DNA of 16,031 nucleotides, taken from assembly GCA_016763895.1 (NCBI GenBank), contig JAESSV010000267.1, positions 1-16,031 of the forward strand, in the 5' to 3' direction. The notes beneath the pieces are model-generated. The model did no database searches. It saw only the letters and a program-made list of their open reading frames with translations, and was not told the DNA's origin. The position numbers and the translations under genes were made by a program. How positions within the stretch are numbered: the first letter of the stretch is position 1; every line of letters starts with the position of its first letter. Shown in pieces: positions 7,351 to 14,773 of the stretch. The DNA comes from Magnetovibrio sp. GTDB lineage: Bacteria; Pseudomonadota; Alphaproteobacteria; Rhodospirillales; Magnetovibrionaceae.

Positions 7351-7773
7351 ATGGCAGCAACGACGCCTATGATCATTCAATCCATGCTAGCAGCAACGGC
7401 AGCCGCGGCAGCCGCGGAGGCAAAAAAAGCACAACATAAAGCTGGGTCTGCTGCACAGCAGCGTTTCAACAATCAAATGCAACAAACGAAATTGAAACAA
7501 ACCGCTCAAGAGCGCCGCCGAAAAGAGGACCTCAAAAAACAGAAAGCTTCTCAACGGGCAAGGTTTGGTGGACTTGGCATCGGATCGGGCGGCGGATCGG
7601 CCGCTGCAGTTTTGGAAGGTCTGACCAAAAGATCACAAGCCGCAGGAGCCGATCAAGCCAGGATGTCCAATCTAGGTATTGAAGGCCTTAGCGCGGAAGC
7701 CAAAACCAATTTGTTGTCTCAAAAATCAAAAGTCTTTCAAAATAATGTTTCACTTTTGATTGGGAAGAAATAA
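7351..7773 (+). CDS. Small internal virion-like protein (gp14-like)
   Basis: This 140-residue protein has AGGAG at 7338-7342. The N-terminus (PMIIQSMLAATAAAAAAEAKK) is an Ala-rich, possibly membrane-interacting helix. It is followed by a Gln/Lys/Arg-rich coiled coil (about 30-70), the motif RARFGGLGIGSGGGSAAAVLEGL (about 69-91), and a second helix ending in the basic SLLIGKK. The layout resembles T7 gp14, an internal core protein ejected into the cell envelope, which also has an Ala-rich start, a long helix and a RAxxG-type motif. The position after the nozzle gene fits. It is shorter than gp14 (196), and no gp15 or gp16 relatives follow. The role in DNA ejection is inferred. Confidence 0.6.
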   Translation: MAATTPMIIQSMLAATAAAAAAEAKKAQHKAGSAAQQRFNNQMQQTKLKQTAQERRRKEDLKKQKASQRARFGGLGIGSGGGSAAAVLEGLTKRSQAAGADQARMSNLGIEGLSAEAKTNLLSQKSKVFQNNVSLLIGKK

Positions 7774-7807
7774 GAATTTTTCTCCTTTACGTTCAAACTC
7801 AAATGAT

Positions 7808-7841
7808 TCCGGTCCCCCTAAAAAGGTGGCCGGATTTTTTT
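7808..7841 (+). terminator. Intrinsic terminator before the first fibre gene
   Basis: TCCGG (7808-7812) pairs with CCGGA (7830-7834). Further imperfect pairing inside (CCCCCT with AGGTGG) surrounds an AAAA loop, and a run of seven T follows at 7835-7841. The next ribosome site (AGGA, 7847-7850) begins only five bases after the T run, so there is no space for a promoter between them. Confidence 0.75.
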
Positions 7842-7857
7842 ATGTCAGGAATATAAA

Positions 7858-9192
7858 ATGCCTTCTCACATTAAAATTGGTGATGTCTCACCGCGACTGC
7901 AATACACAGCAGATGGAACGCAAACTGTCTTTACATACCCGTTCCCTATTTTTAAAACGACAGACCTTGAAGTTTATATCAACGATGCAAAGCAGGTTTT
8001 TGGATTTAACGTGGATGGGTCTGGAAACAGCGCAGGAGGAAGCGTCACTTTTACGACCCCCCCTTTGGCATCAACGATTGTCACTTTGGCAAGACGTCTT
8101 GCCATTCAACGTACAAGCGATTTCCAATCATCTGGAGTGTTGAGTGCAAAAACGCTCAACGATGAAATGGATTATCTCTCCGCGTCCCTTCAACAAGTTT
8201 CCGATGACCAAACCCGTTCCGCACAAATGGCCATTACGGAAAGTTCAAATGCCAATATGACGTTACCTACACCCGAAGCCAATCGGGTCTTGACCTGGAA
8301 TAACGCCGCATTGGGGTTTGTAAATGGACCTAATAGTGATGAAATTTCGAATGCTCAAACCTATGCCAATAATTCATTGGCTTCTGCAAATGCTTCAGCG
8401 CTTTCCGAAAGCAATGCAAGTGGAAGTGAAGCCTCAGCAGCGAGCTCGGCCTCGGCGGCCCAAACCGCAGCAGCAAGCAATATGTATGCTTCGAACGAAA
8501 GCAAGTCGGCGAACTTTACAATATTGCCAACGGATAACGGCAAACAGTTTTTAATCGACACCTCAGCCGGAAATATAACGGTAACCCTTCCAGATGGAGG
8601 AACGACAATTGATGGATTTCGCGTGGCACTTGGCAAAACCAGTGCTGATAATTTTGCTGTGGTTGTTAATCGAAGTGGCACCGACACCATCAATGGCGGC
8701 ACCAGTTGGCAATTTTCAGTCCCTCATGGTCAGTCCGTTATCGCCATAGACACAACCCCCGCACCGGATGTGTGGTTTGCTGCCGGCGTTGGTTTGGTTG
8801 CGCCCATTGGTGTGGCGGAAATTGCCGATAATGCGGAACCTTATGATGTTGCATTTGTTGCGGGCTTTGGAAATTTAATGCGTGCCGAAGACGTCACGGT
8901 TCAAACCTATGGTGAACTGGTTGTGCCACGTTCAATCACGGTGACCGGAGAAGCGGGTTACAGTGATGTTGCCAGCACAGGATTAGGACTCATCGTGGAC
9001 GTTGAAAAAAATGGGGTGAGCATTTACAGCACGCCGCCACAATTTTTAGCCACGTCCAATACCCTGACGTCTGGAACGCTTTCCTCCACGTCCTTTATTC
9101 CCGGAGATCGGCTGACGTTTAAAGTTAACCAGGTGGGCTCAATAACCGCCGGACAAGGCGTGCGCTTTACCCTTAAAAGCATTCTTGCTTAA
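7858..9192 (+). CDS. Tail fibre protein with T7-type N-terminal domain
   Basis: The 444-residue product begins with a tail-attachment domain of the T7 tail-fibre N-terminal type (Pfam PF03906-like, residues about 1-125): LQYTADGTQTVFTYPFPIF, a YINDAKQVFGFNVDG strand, GGSVTFTTPP, and RRLAIQRTSDFQSSG leading to LNDEMDYLSASLQQV. This domain docks on the adaptor-nozzle complex. Residues about 165-215 are Ser/Ala/Asn-rich, typical of a trimeric fibre stalk. Residues about 220-310 and 355-444 are two beta-rich parts, the last probably a knob or baseplate-like tip. AGGA at 7847-7850 serves the ATG. A run of seven C at 8057-8063 codes for the TTPP part. Confidence 0.85.
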   Translation: MPSHIKIGDVSPRLQYTADGTQTVFTYPFPIFKTTDLEVYINDAKQVFGFNVDGSGNSAGGSVTFTTPPLASTIVTLARRLAIQRTSDFQSSGVLSAKTLNDEMDYLSASLQQVSDDQTRSAQMAITESSNANMTLPTPEANRVLTWNNAALGFVNGPNSDEISNAQTYANNSLASANASALSESNASGSEASAASSASAAQTAAASNMYASNESKSANFTILPTDNGKQFLIDTSAGNITVTLPDGGTTIDGFRVALGKTSADNFAVVVNRSGTDTINGGTSWQFSVPHGQSVIAIDTTPAPDVWFAAGVGLVAPIGVAEIADNAEPYDVAFVAGFGNLMRAEDVTVQTYGELVVPRSITVTGEAGYSDVASTGLGLIVDVEKNGVSIYSTPPQFLATSNTLTSGTLSSTSFIPGDRLTFKVNQVGSITAGQGVRFTLKSILA

Positions 9193-9214
9193 CGTATAGA
9201 AAAAGGAGGCTGTC

Positions 9215-11563
9215 ATGAGCTTGCTCATTGCACCCAATTTATTGCGCCAAATGATGACGCGTTATAAGATTCAAAATGCCGTGTTGTTTGATGGAAGTAC
9301 AGGATATTTTAGCTGGACACCTTCAGGTGTCGGCAATAGTACAACCGTAACCTATTCTTTTTGGGCTTTAATTGGCGCTCATACATCGGTGGTGACGCCC
9401 GCAAAATTTTTGACATGTGGGACCGGAAACTCTGGATATACGGATCAGCTTCAAATTTATGCTGACCGTCTTCGGGCTCACGGTGCCATAACGAATGGTC
9501 CAGAAATTCGGATGATTACGGATGCACTCTTTCGTGATCAAACGGCGTGGTCACATTTTGTCTTTGTTTTTGATTCTTCGAACGCAATAAAAGCGGACAG
9601 GATTAGAATCTATGTTAATGGCGCTCGTAACTCCATATGGAATACCGAAATGCTTCCGGCTTTAAACTTTAAGTTAAAGTTTTTTAACACGCAGGCCTTA
9701 CATAAAATTGGCGAGGATAGTTATGATGGTTTGGCAAATTTCTCAGGTTATCTGGCGGACTTTTATGCCGTAGACGGTCAAGCCCTTGCCCCCACTGACT
9801 TCGGTGAATTCGATGCGATTACAGGAAATTGGTCCGCCAAGAATTACGCTGGAACTTATGGAGCAAACGGCTTCCATTTAGATTTTTCCAACGCTGCTGA
9901 TCTTGGTGCTGATGTTTCGGGTAATGCGAATAATTGGACGGTGAACGGTACGGTTACACAGGTAACAAGTACGCCTACGAATGTCTATGCCATACCTAAT
10001 CCACTAGATGTACATGCGAATCTCACATTATCTAATGGGAATAAAACCATTACAAACTTGACCGGATTTACGGGCGGGGTGGGGGGGTCTATGTCCTTTG
10101 ACATAGCAACATCAAAACTGGAATGGCAGCTATCAATTATATCAGAAAGGTATTTAATGCTGGGTATTATCCCGATTGAAGACACGACAAATATAACCTC
10201 GATCAATCCGCTTAATCAGCATGTGTATTATGGAAACACAGGCCAGACCTATATTGGTGTTGGAAATACAAATTACGGCGCTGCTTTCACAACCGGTGAT
10301 AAAATTAAGATCAGGATTAATAATGGTGTTGTGAATTTCTTTAAGTGGGTAGCAAGTGCATGGGTCGATCAGGGGGTGGCGTGGTCCGGATTAACGGGCC
10401 AATGGCGACCTTGGTTTAATACAGCAGGCATTGGTGTAGCTGATATTGATTTTGGTCAAGATGGTTTTACGCCTTCAGCTGGATTTATAACGCTCAACAC
10501 AGACAACCTCCCAGAAATCACCGCAAAAGATAAAAATGTTGATCATCACTTTAAGACGATTTTGTACACGGGTGATGGTGTTGCTATCGGGGCAGGTGGT
10601 CAATCGATCACTGGTGTTGGTTTTCAACCAGATTTTGTATGGATTAAAAATAGAACTGTCGCAACAACAAGCCATTGTATTTTCGATAATATACGGGGTG
10701 CCTTAAACAACATTCGTTCAGATACTTCAGGTGCTGAGACTACAATAGCGGAATCACTTGTTCGCATTGACAGTGATGGGTTCACAAGTGGTAGCTATTC
10801 CGACACAAACGGAAGTGGTTCTAGATTTGTCGCTTGGTGCGCTAACTTACCCAACACAGTCACAAGCGGTTGGGCAGGAAGTCCATCAATTACACCATCC
10901 AAGGAAATCTACAATGCTGACCTTGGTATGAGCATCGTGACTTATACAGGTAACGGTACGGCTGGGGCGACAATTCCGCATAGCATTGGTAAGAAACCGG
11001 GTATGGTTATTATAAAGGCACTAAGCAGCGCGGGGGGGTGGATGACTTACCACTCAAGTTTAGGAGCTACTAAATATCTTTATCTACACGTCACACTTGC
11101 TGAAACAACGTGGATTGGGGCTTGGAATAATACGGAACCTACAGCCAACCTGATCACACTCGGTACAGGCGGTGATTTAAACGCGAATGGTGTGACTTAT
11201 GTTGCCTACATCTTCGCCGAAAGTGACTTTATTAAGATAGGTTCATATGCAGGTAATGGCTCTGCTGATGGGCCGTTTATTAACGCCGGGATAAGTCCCG
11301 TGTGGTTATTGACCAAACGGACAGATATCGCTGATGACTGGAACTTAGTTGACGATGAGCGAGATAATTATAATCCGACCACACACAATTTACACCCCAA
11401 TCAATCGTGGGCGGAAAATGTCGTAACGGATCGTGATCGTGACCTTGTTGCAAATGGTATTAAAATTAGAAAAACAGGACCCGAGGTCAATGCCAACGGT
11501 GGGACCTATTTATATATGACCATAGGCCAGCCCAACAGCTCAAGTGAAACGAACGGGAGGTAG
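9215..11563 (+). CDS. Modular fibre or receptor-binding protein (LamG/ConA-like, three C-terminal repeats)
   Basis: This 782-residue protein has AAGGAGG at 9203-9209. Residues about 20-195 look like a concanavalin/LamG-type lectin domain (AVLFDGSTGYFSW, WSHFVFVFDSS, RIYVNG, GYLADFYAVDGQ). Next is a linker frequent in marine phage fibres (WSAKNYAGTYGANGFHLDFS, then TPTNVYAIPNPL, about 206-264). A SPRY-like beta domain follows (about 268-425). The rest contains three related repeats (about 450-545, 576-668, 677-772) sharing a YTGNG-type start, a hydrophobic P-x-x-VWIK strand and a C-terminal N-G-x-x-YVAY strand; this resembles the DUF7483 group. It probably binds a host surface glycan or protein. 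It is more AT-rich than its neighbours and contains two G7 runs. Confidence 0.82.
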   Translation: MSLLIAPNLLRQMMTRYKIQNAVLFDGSTGYFSWTPSGVGNSTTVTYSFWALIGAHTSVVTPAKFLTCGTGNSGYTDQLQIYADRLRAHGAITNGPEIRMITDALFRDQTAWSHFVFVFDSSNAIKADRIRIYVNGARNSIWNTEMLPALNFKLKFFNTQALHKIGEDSYDGLANFSGYLADFYAVDGQALAPTDFGEFDAITGNWSAKNYAGTYGANGFHLDFSNAADLGADVSGNANNWTVNGTVTQVTSTPTNVYAIPNPLDVHANLTLSNGNKTITNLTGFTGGVGGSMSFDIATSKLEWQLSIISERYLMLGIIPIEDTTNITSINPLNQHVYYGNTGQTYIGVGNTNYGAAFTTGDKIKIRINNGVVNFFKWVASAWVDQGVAWSGLTGQWRPWFNTAGIGVADIDFGQDGFTPSAGFITLNTDNLPEITAKDKNVDHHFKTILYTGDGVAIGAGGQSITGVGFQPDFVWIKNRTVATTSHCIFDNIRGALNNIRSDTSGAETTIAESLVRIDSDGFTSGSYSDTNGSGSRFVAWCANLPNTVTSGWAGSPSITPSKEIYNADLGMSIVTYTGNGTAGATIPHSIGKKPGMVIIKALSSAGGWMTYHSSLGATKYLYLHVTLAETTWIGAWNNTEPTANLITLGTGGDLNANGVTYVAYIFAESDFIKIGSYAGNGSADGPFINAGISPVWLLTKRTDIADDWNLVDDERDNYNPTTHNLHPNQSWAENVVTDRDRDLVANGIKIRKTGPEVNANGGTYLYMTIGQPNSSSETNGR

Positions 11564-11566
11564 ACC

Positions 11567-13075
11567 ATGGGTAAAAAGATCTCAGGCCCAACCTTTGCCG
11601 AATTTGTCGACACCTGGAACAAGGCTCAAAATCAAACCACACCATGTCACCACAAACGTATATCTGCGTGGCTTGAAAAAAGTTGGCAAACGAACAAACG
11701 TGAGCTTCTGTTGATGGCGTTTCGCAATTCCGGCAAGTCAACGCTTGTCGGACTTTTTTGTGCGTGGCTTTTTGTGGTGGAACCCAGTTTGCGGATCATG
11801 GTTTTGGCGGCCGATTTGTCGTTGGCGCGCAAAATGACGCGCAATGTAAAGCGTATTATTGAACGCCACCCGGCGTGTGAAGGCCTTAAACCCAAAAGCC
11901 GCGATCAATGGGCATCGGATCAATTCACCGTCAATCGCGACAGCGAATTGAGAGACCCATCCATGTTGGCAAAGGGCATCGTCGCAAACATTACAGGCTC
12001 TCGGGCTGACGTGGTGATTTGTGATGATGTGGAAGTTCCCAACACGTCCGATACACGCCAGAAACGAGAGGACCTCCGCGATCATCTAAACGAAATTGAT
12101 TATGTTTTGGTGCCGGGCGGGTTGCAACTTTATGTCGGAACGCCTCACACGTTTCATACAATTTATGGAAAAATTAGACGCGTCGATATGGATGAGGAAG
12201 AACCTTACCTGGTTGGATTCAAACGATTGGAAATTCCGATTTACAATCGGCAGGGCAATTCGGTTTGGCCGGAGCGTTTTCCTGAAAAAAAGATTGCTTC
12301 CATTCGTCGTCGCACGGGCCCAAATAAATTTCGGTCTCAGATGTTATTGGAAGCCGTCGATATTACAGAAGGCCGCTTGGATCCAGATACGTTGAAACCG
12401 TATTCGGATGAAATCAAATATTCAGAAATGAATGGTCAGGTTATCCTTTCCATCGAAGGTTCAAGGCTAGCCTCGGCAACGTGTTGGTGGGACCCCAGCT
12501 TTGGGTCTCCTGACCGGGGTGACAGTTCTGTCATTGCTTGCGTTTTTACATCCGAAGACGGAACGTACTGGTTACACCGGGTGGCATATTTAACGTTTGA
12601 TCCTAAGTTGGTGAGCCAGATATCAGAGGCTCAACAACTGTGTCAAAAGGCCGCAATATTTGCCCGCGATTTACATCTGCCTTCGTTAACGGTGGAAACC
12701 AATGGGCTTGGAAAATTTTTGCCAAGCTTGTTGCGCCGGGAAATGGAAGACATGGGCATTGCGTGCGCCGTGGTGGAAAAACATTCTTCGTCAAATAAAG
12801 ATAAAAGAATTTTGGAAGCCTTTGACGCACCGCTCGCCGCCGGTCGCATTCGTGTGCACAGTTCGGTCAAGGCGACACCTTTTCTGACAGAAATGCGTGA
12901 ATGGCGTCCCGCGTCAAAGGCTGCGGATGATGGACTGGACGCCGTTGCCGGCTGTTTGTTGACCGAACCCGTTCGTTTATCAAGAAACCCCAATGCACAA
13001 ACCATGGGCAAGCGGCCCAATTGGGTTGGCGGGGGTGGACAAACGTTCAACGCCAAAACCAATTTCGAACTTTAA
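11567..13075 (+). CDS. Terminase large subunit, DNA packaging ATPase/nuclease
   Basis: The 502-residue protein has both terminase domains. The ATPase part shows a Walker A-like AFRNSGKST (51-59), Walker B VVICDD (149-154) and the coupling motif VGTPH (190-194). The C-terminal RNase H-like nuclease shows an Asp in WWDPSFGSP (about 309), VETNGLG (376-382) and a final DDGLDAVAG (454-462), the expected metal-binding acidic cluster. It docks on the portal, pumps DNA into the procapsid and cuts concatemers. The start is set by GGGAGG (11555-11560), which overlaps the end of the fibre gene. As in T7, it lies after the fibre genes, but no small terminase gene is recognisable in the window. Confidence 0.93.
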   Translation: MGKKISGPTFAEFVDTWNKAQNQTTPCHHKRISAWLEKSWQTNKRELLLMAFRNSGKSTLVGLFCAWLFVVEPSLRIMVLAADLSLARKMTRNVKRIIERHPACEGLKPKSRDQWASDQFTVNRDSELRDPSMLAKGIVANITGSRADVVICDDVEVPNTSDTRQKREDLRDHLNEIDYVLVPGGLQLYVGTPHTFHTIYGKIRRVDMDEEEPYLVGFKRLEIPIYNRQGNSVWPERFPEKKIASIRRRTGPNKFRSQMLLEAVDITEGRLDPDTLKPYSDEIKYSEMNGQVILSIEGSRLASATCWWDPSFGSPDRGDSSVIACVFTSEDGTYWLHRVAYLTFDPKLVSQISEAQQLCQKAAIFARDLHLPSLTVETNGLGKFLPSLLRREMEDMGIACAVVEKHSSSNKDKRILEAFDAPLAAGRIRVHSSVKATPFLTEMREWRPASKAADDGLDAVAGCLLTEPVRLSRNPNAQTMGKRPNWVGGGGQTFNAKTNFEL

Positions 13076-13100
13076 CAAAACCAAACGATTTCAGAATTTA

Positions 13101-13130
13101 GGGCCTCCGCAGATGCGGGGGCTTTTTTTT
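13101..13130 (+). terminator. Intrinsic terminator between terminase and lysis cassette
   Basis: GCCTCCGC (13103-13110) pairs with GCGGGGGC (13115-13122), with one G-T wobble, around an AGAT loop. A run of eight T follows at 13123-13130. The lysis gene starts at 13157, leaving 26 bases that contain its ribosome site, too little for a normal promoter. Confidence 0.85.
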
Positions 13131-13156
13131 ATGCAACTTAAATAAAGGAGACTCTC

Positions 13157-13468
13157 ATGCAGCCCGTTCCTGGCGTTGATCTAAGTTGGTGGATCACAGC
13201 CGTAGAATTACCAGCCCTTGCCGGTTTGTTTTGGATCAATTGGCGCAACCATCGTGCCGCCGAAGAAGAAATTGATGAAATACGTCACAGCCAAGATGTT
13301 GGTTTAGCTCACCTGCGCCAACATCTTGATGCTTATAAACTTGATGTGGCGAAAACCTATGTGTCGATCGCGTATCTCAAAGATGTTGAAGAGCGATTGA
13401 CCGGACATCTCATTCGCATTGAAAACAAACTTAATATCAATCAGTCAAAACGTGCGGGAGACCTCTAA
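13157..13468 (+). CDS. Membrane-anchored lysis-cassette protein, function unproven
   Basis: This 103-residue protein has AAAGGAG at 13144-13150. Residues about 11-27 (WWITAVELPALAGLFWI) form a single transmembrane segment near the N-terminus. A basic WRNHR and a long charged helix follow, with a conserved-looking end YLKDVEERLTGHLIRIENKL (about 73-92) that should be coiled coil. A single anchor plus a periplasmic or cytoplasmic coiled coil is the architecture of inner-membrane spanins (Rz-like), but it could equally be a holin or antiholin. The gene overlaps the endolysin start by one base, supporting a lysis role. No lipoprotein partner expected of an Rz/Rz1 pair is visible. Confidence 0.65.
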   Translation: MQPVPGVDLSWWITAVELPALAGLFWINWRNHRAAEEEIDEIRHSQDVGLAHLRQHLDAYKLDVAKTYVSIAYLKDVEERLTGHLIRIENKLNINQSKRAGDL

Positions 13469-13938
13469 TGTCACAGACCTCATCCCCAAAACAGAAAACA
13501 AATTCTTCACCCTTGGAAACCCAACGCAAACGAGAAGTCGATGTGTTGGCACGAACGCTTTACGGCGAAGCGCGGGGCGAAAGTCGAAGCGGCAAAGAGG
13601 CCGTGGCTTGCGTCATTATGAACCGCGTAAAACGCGCTCAATCGCGTGGAAATTATTGGTGGGGAAACAGTGTCGAAAGCGTTTGTCAAAAACCTTGGCA
13701 ATTTTCGTGCTGGAATGAAAACGATCCAAACTTGGAAAAGATTTTGGCCATGACTTCCGGGCACCGCGTTTTTGACACGTGCTTGCGTATTGCCAGACGG
13801 GCCATTTCAGGATGCCTAGACGACGCCACCCAAGGCGCCACTCATTACCACAACTTGAACATTAATCCACCGTGGTCTCGGGGGCGTCCGGCGTGTGTCG
13901 AAATTGGGCATCACTTGTTTTACAACGATATTGAATAA
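13468..13938 (+). CDS. Phage endolysin, SleB-type cell wall hydrolase
   Basis: The 156-residue protein matches the SleB or cell wall hydrolase family (Pfam PF07486): LARTLYGEARGES (28-39) with the likely catalytic Glu, CVIMNRVK (48-55), PWQFSCWN (76-83), ATHYHN (124-129) and GHHLFYNDI (147-155). The family cleaves peptidoglycan glycan strands, acting as lytic transglycosylases or hydrolases. The N-terminus is polar (SQTSSPKQKTNSS) with no signal peptide, so release to the periplasm would need a holin, and one is encoded immediately downstream. The start overlaps the preceding stop codon by one base, with GGGAG at 13456-13460. Confidence 0.9.
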   Translation: MSQTSSPKQKTNSSPLETQRKREVDVLARTLYGEARGESRSGKEAVACVIMNRVKRAQSRGNYWWGNSVESVCQKPWQFSCWNENDPNLEKILAMTSGHRVFDTCLRIARRAISGCLDDATQGATHYHNLNINPPWSRGRPACVEIGHHLFYNDIE

Positions 13939-13948
13939 GGAAGATCCG

Positions 13949-14329
13949 ATGTTCCCTCTTATGATTGGCCCGTTGATTTCGGGCGTCCTTGGCGTGATTG
14001 ACAAAGCGGTCGAAGACAAAGACCAAGCCAATGCGATCAAGGCAAAGCTTAACGAACTCGTGGTAACCGGCGAAATGAAAGAGCTTGAAACCGCCGCGAA
14101 AATTATCGTCGCCGAAGCCCAAGGCGACAGCTGGCTGCAACGCAATTGGCGGCCCATGTTGATGGTGATGTTTGGCGTTATTATCGCCAACAATTACCTG
14201 ATCGTGCCCATCTTCAACACCCCACCCGCCGACATTCCGCCGGACATGTGGGACTTGTTGAAGTTGGGTGTCGGCGGATATGTGATGGGTCGGTCTGTTG
14301 AAAAAGGCGTAAAGTCCTGGAAACAATAA
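13949..14329 (+). CDS. Three-transmembrane holin, gene-transfer-agent type
   Basis: I choose the ATG at 13949, which gives 126 residues, because AAGGAAG sits at 13938-13943; a longer in-frame start at 13895 would overlap the endolysin by 44 bases without support. Three hydrophobic segments are visible: MFPLMIGPLISGVLGVI (1-17), PMLMVMFGVIIANNYLIVPIF (about 71-91) and a weaker WDLLKLGVGGYVMG (about 101-114). Between the first two is a charged amphipathic helix with EAQGDSWLQRNWRP just before the second segment, the signature of the 3-TM holins first noted with gene transfer agents (Pfam PF11351). It would form pores releasing the endolysin. It is the last recognisable phage gene before host-like DNA. 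Confidence 0.88.
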   Translation: MFPLMIGPLISGVLGVIDKAVEDKDQANAIKAKLNELVVTGEMKELETAAKIIVAEAQGDSWLQRNWRPMLMVMFGVIIANNYLIVPIFNTPPADIPPDMWDLLKLGVGGYVMGRSVEKGVKSWKQ

Positions 14330-14369
14330 TCCTCACCAAGGCGTGGATCGAAATCATATCCAGAAAAAA

Positions 14370-14690
14370 TCAGCCTGTGCGTTTGATCAGGTGATAGCCA
14401 AAATCGGTTTCGACCACGTCGCTGACTTTATTTTCTTCCAAAGCAAAGGCCGCATCTTGGAATTCTTTGACCATTTGACCTTTGCCAAAAGAACCCAAAT
14501 CGCCACCGCTTTTGCCCGAAGGACAATCTGAATGTTCAGATGCCAATTCGGCGAAATCAGCACCGGCATTCAATCGGGCCTCAAGATCGGTGATGAGCTC
14601 AAGTGCGTCTGCTTTGCTGCGTTCGTTGCTGGACCGGGAAGAGCCATCGTGCATCAACAAAATGTGCGAGGCGGATACTTTATCAGGCAT
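14370..14690 (-). CDS. Pin1-like parvulin, peptidyl-prolyl cis-trans isomerase
   Basis: The start at 14690 (MPDKVSASHIL) is preceded by AAGGA (14703-14699) at eight bases; upstream in-frame starts lack this. The 106-residue protein is a stand-alone parvulin domain without signal peptide, hence cytoplasmic. Expected active-site residues are present: His9 in SHIL, Cys56 in SDCPSG and His100 in FGYHLIKR, plus GGDLGSFGKGQM (62-73). The loop SSRSSNERSKADA after the first strand makes it longer than E. coli PpiC (93 residues) and resembles eukaryotic Pin1. It isomerises Xaa-Pro bonds. It is convergent with the phage holin gene, 40 bases away. It is probably a host gene, though phage cargo is possible. 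Confidence 0.85.
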   Translation of the reverse strand: MPDKVSASHILLMHDGSSRSSNERSKADALELITDLEARLNAGADFAELASEHSDCPSGKSGGDLGSFGKGQMVKEFQDAAFALEENKVSDVVETDFGYHLIKRTG

Positions 14691-14773
14691 GGGGGAGTTC
14701 CTTAAGTGTTTGGCTTTGAGTGAGCGCATTCATACACGACATCTCAAAAAAACGCACGCTTTGTGGAAAACTT

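Noticed and set aside
7760..8143. 127-codon + strand frame overlapping the start of the fibre gene.
   Set aside because: It crosses a terminator, overlaps the well-recognised fibre attachment domain in another frame and shows no family pattern.
9215..11563. Diversity-generating retroelement acting on the fibre gene, as in podovirus BPP-1.
   Set aside because: There is no reverse transcriptase, no template repeat and no C-type lectin variable region in the window.
13895..13948. Longer N-terminus for the 3-TM holin.
   Set aside because: It overlaps the endolysin by 44 bases and lacks a ribosome site, whereas the ATG at 13949 has one and gives a normal holin N-terminus.
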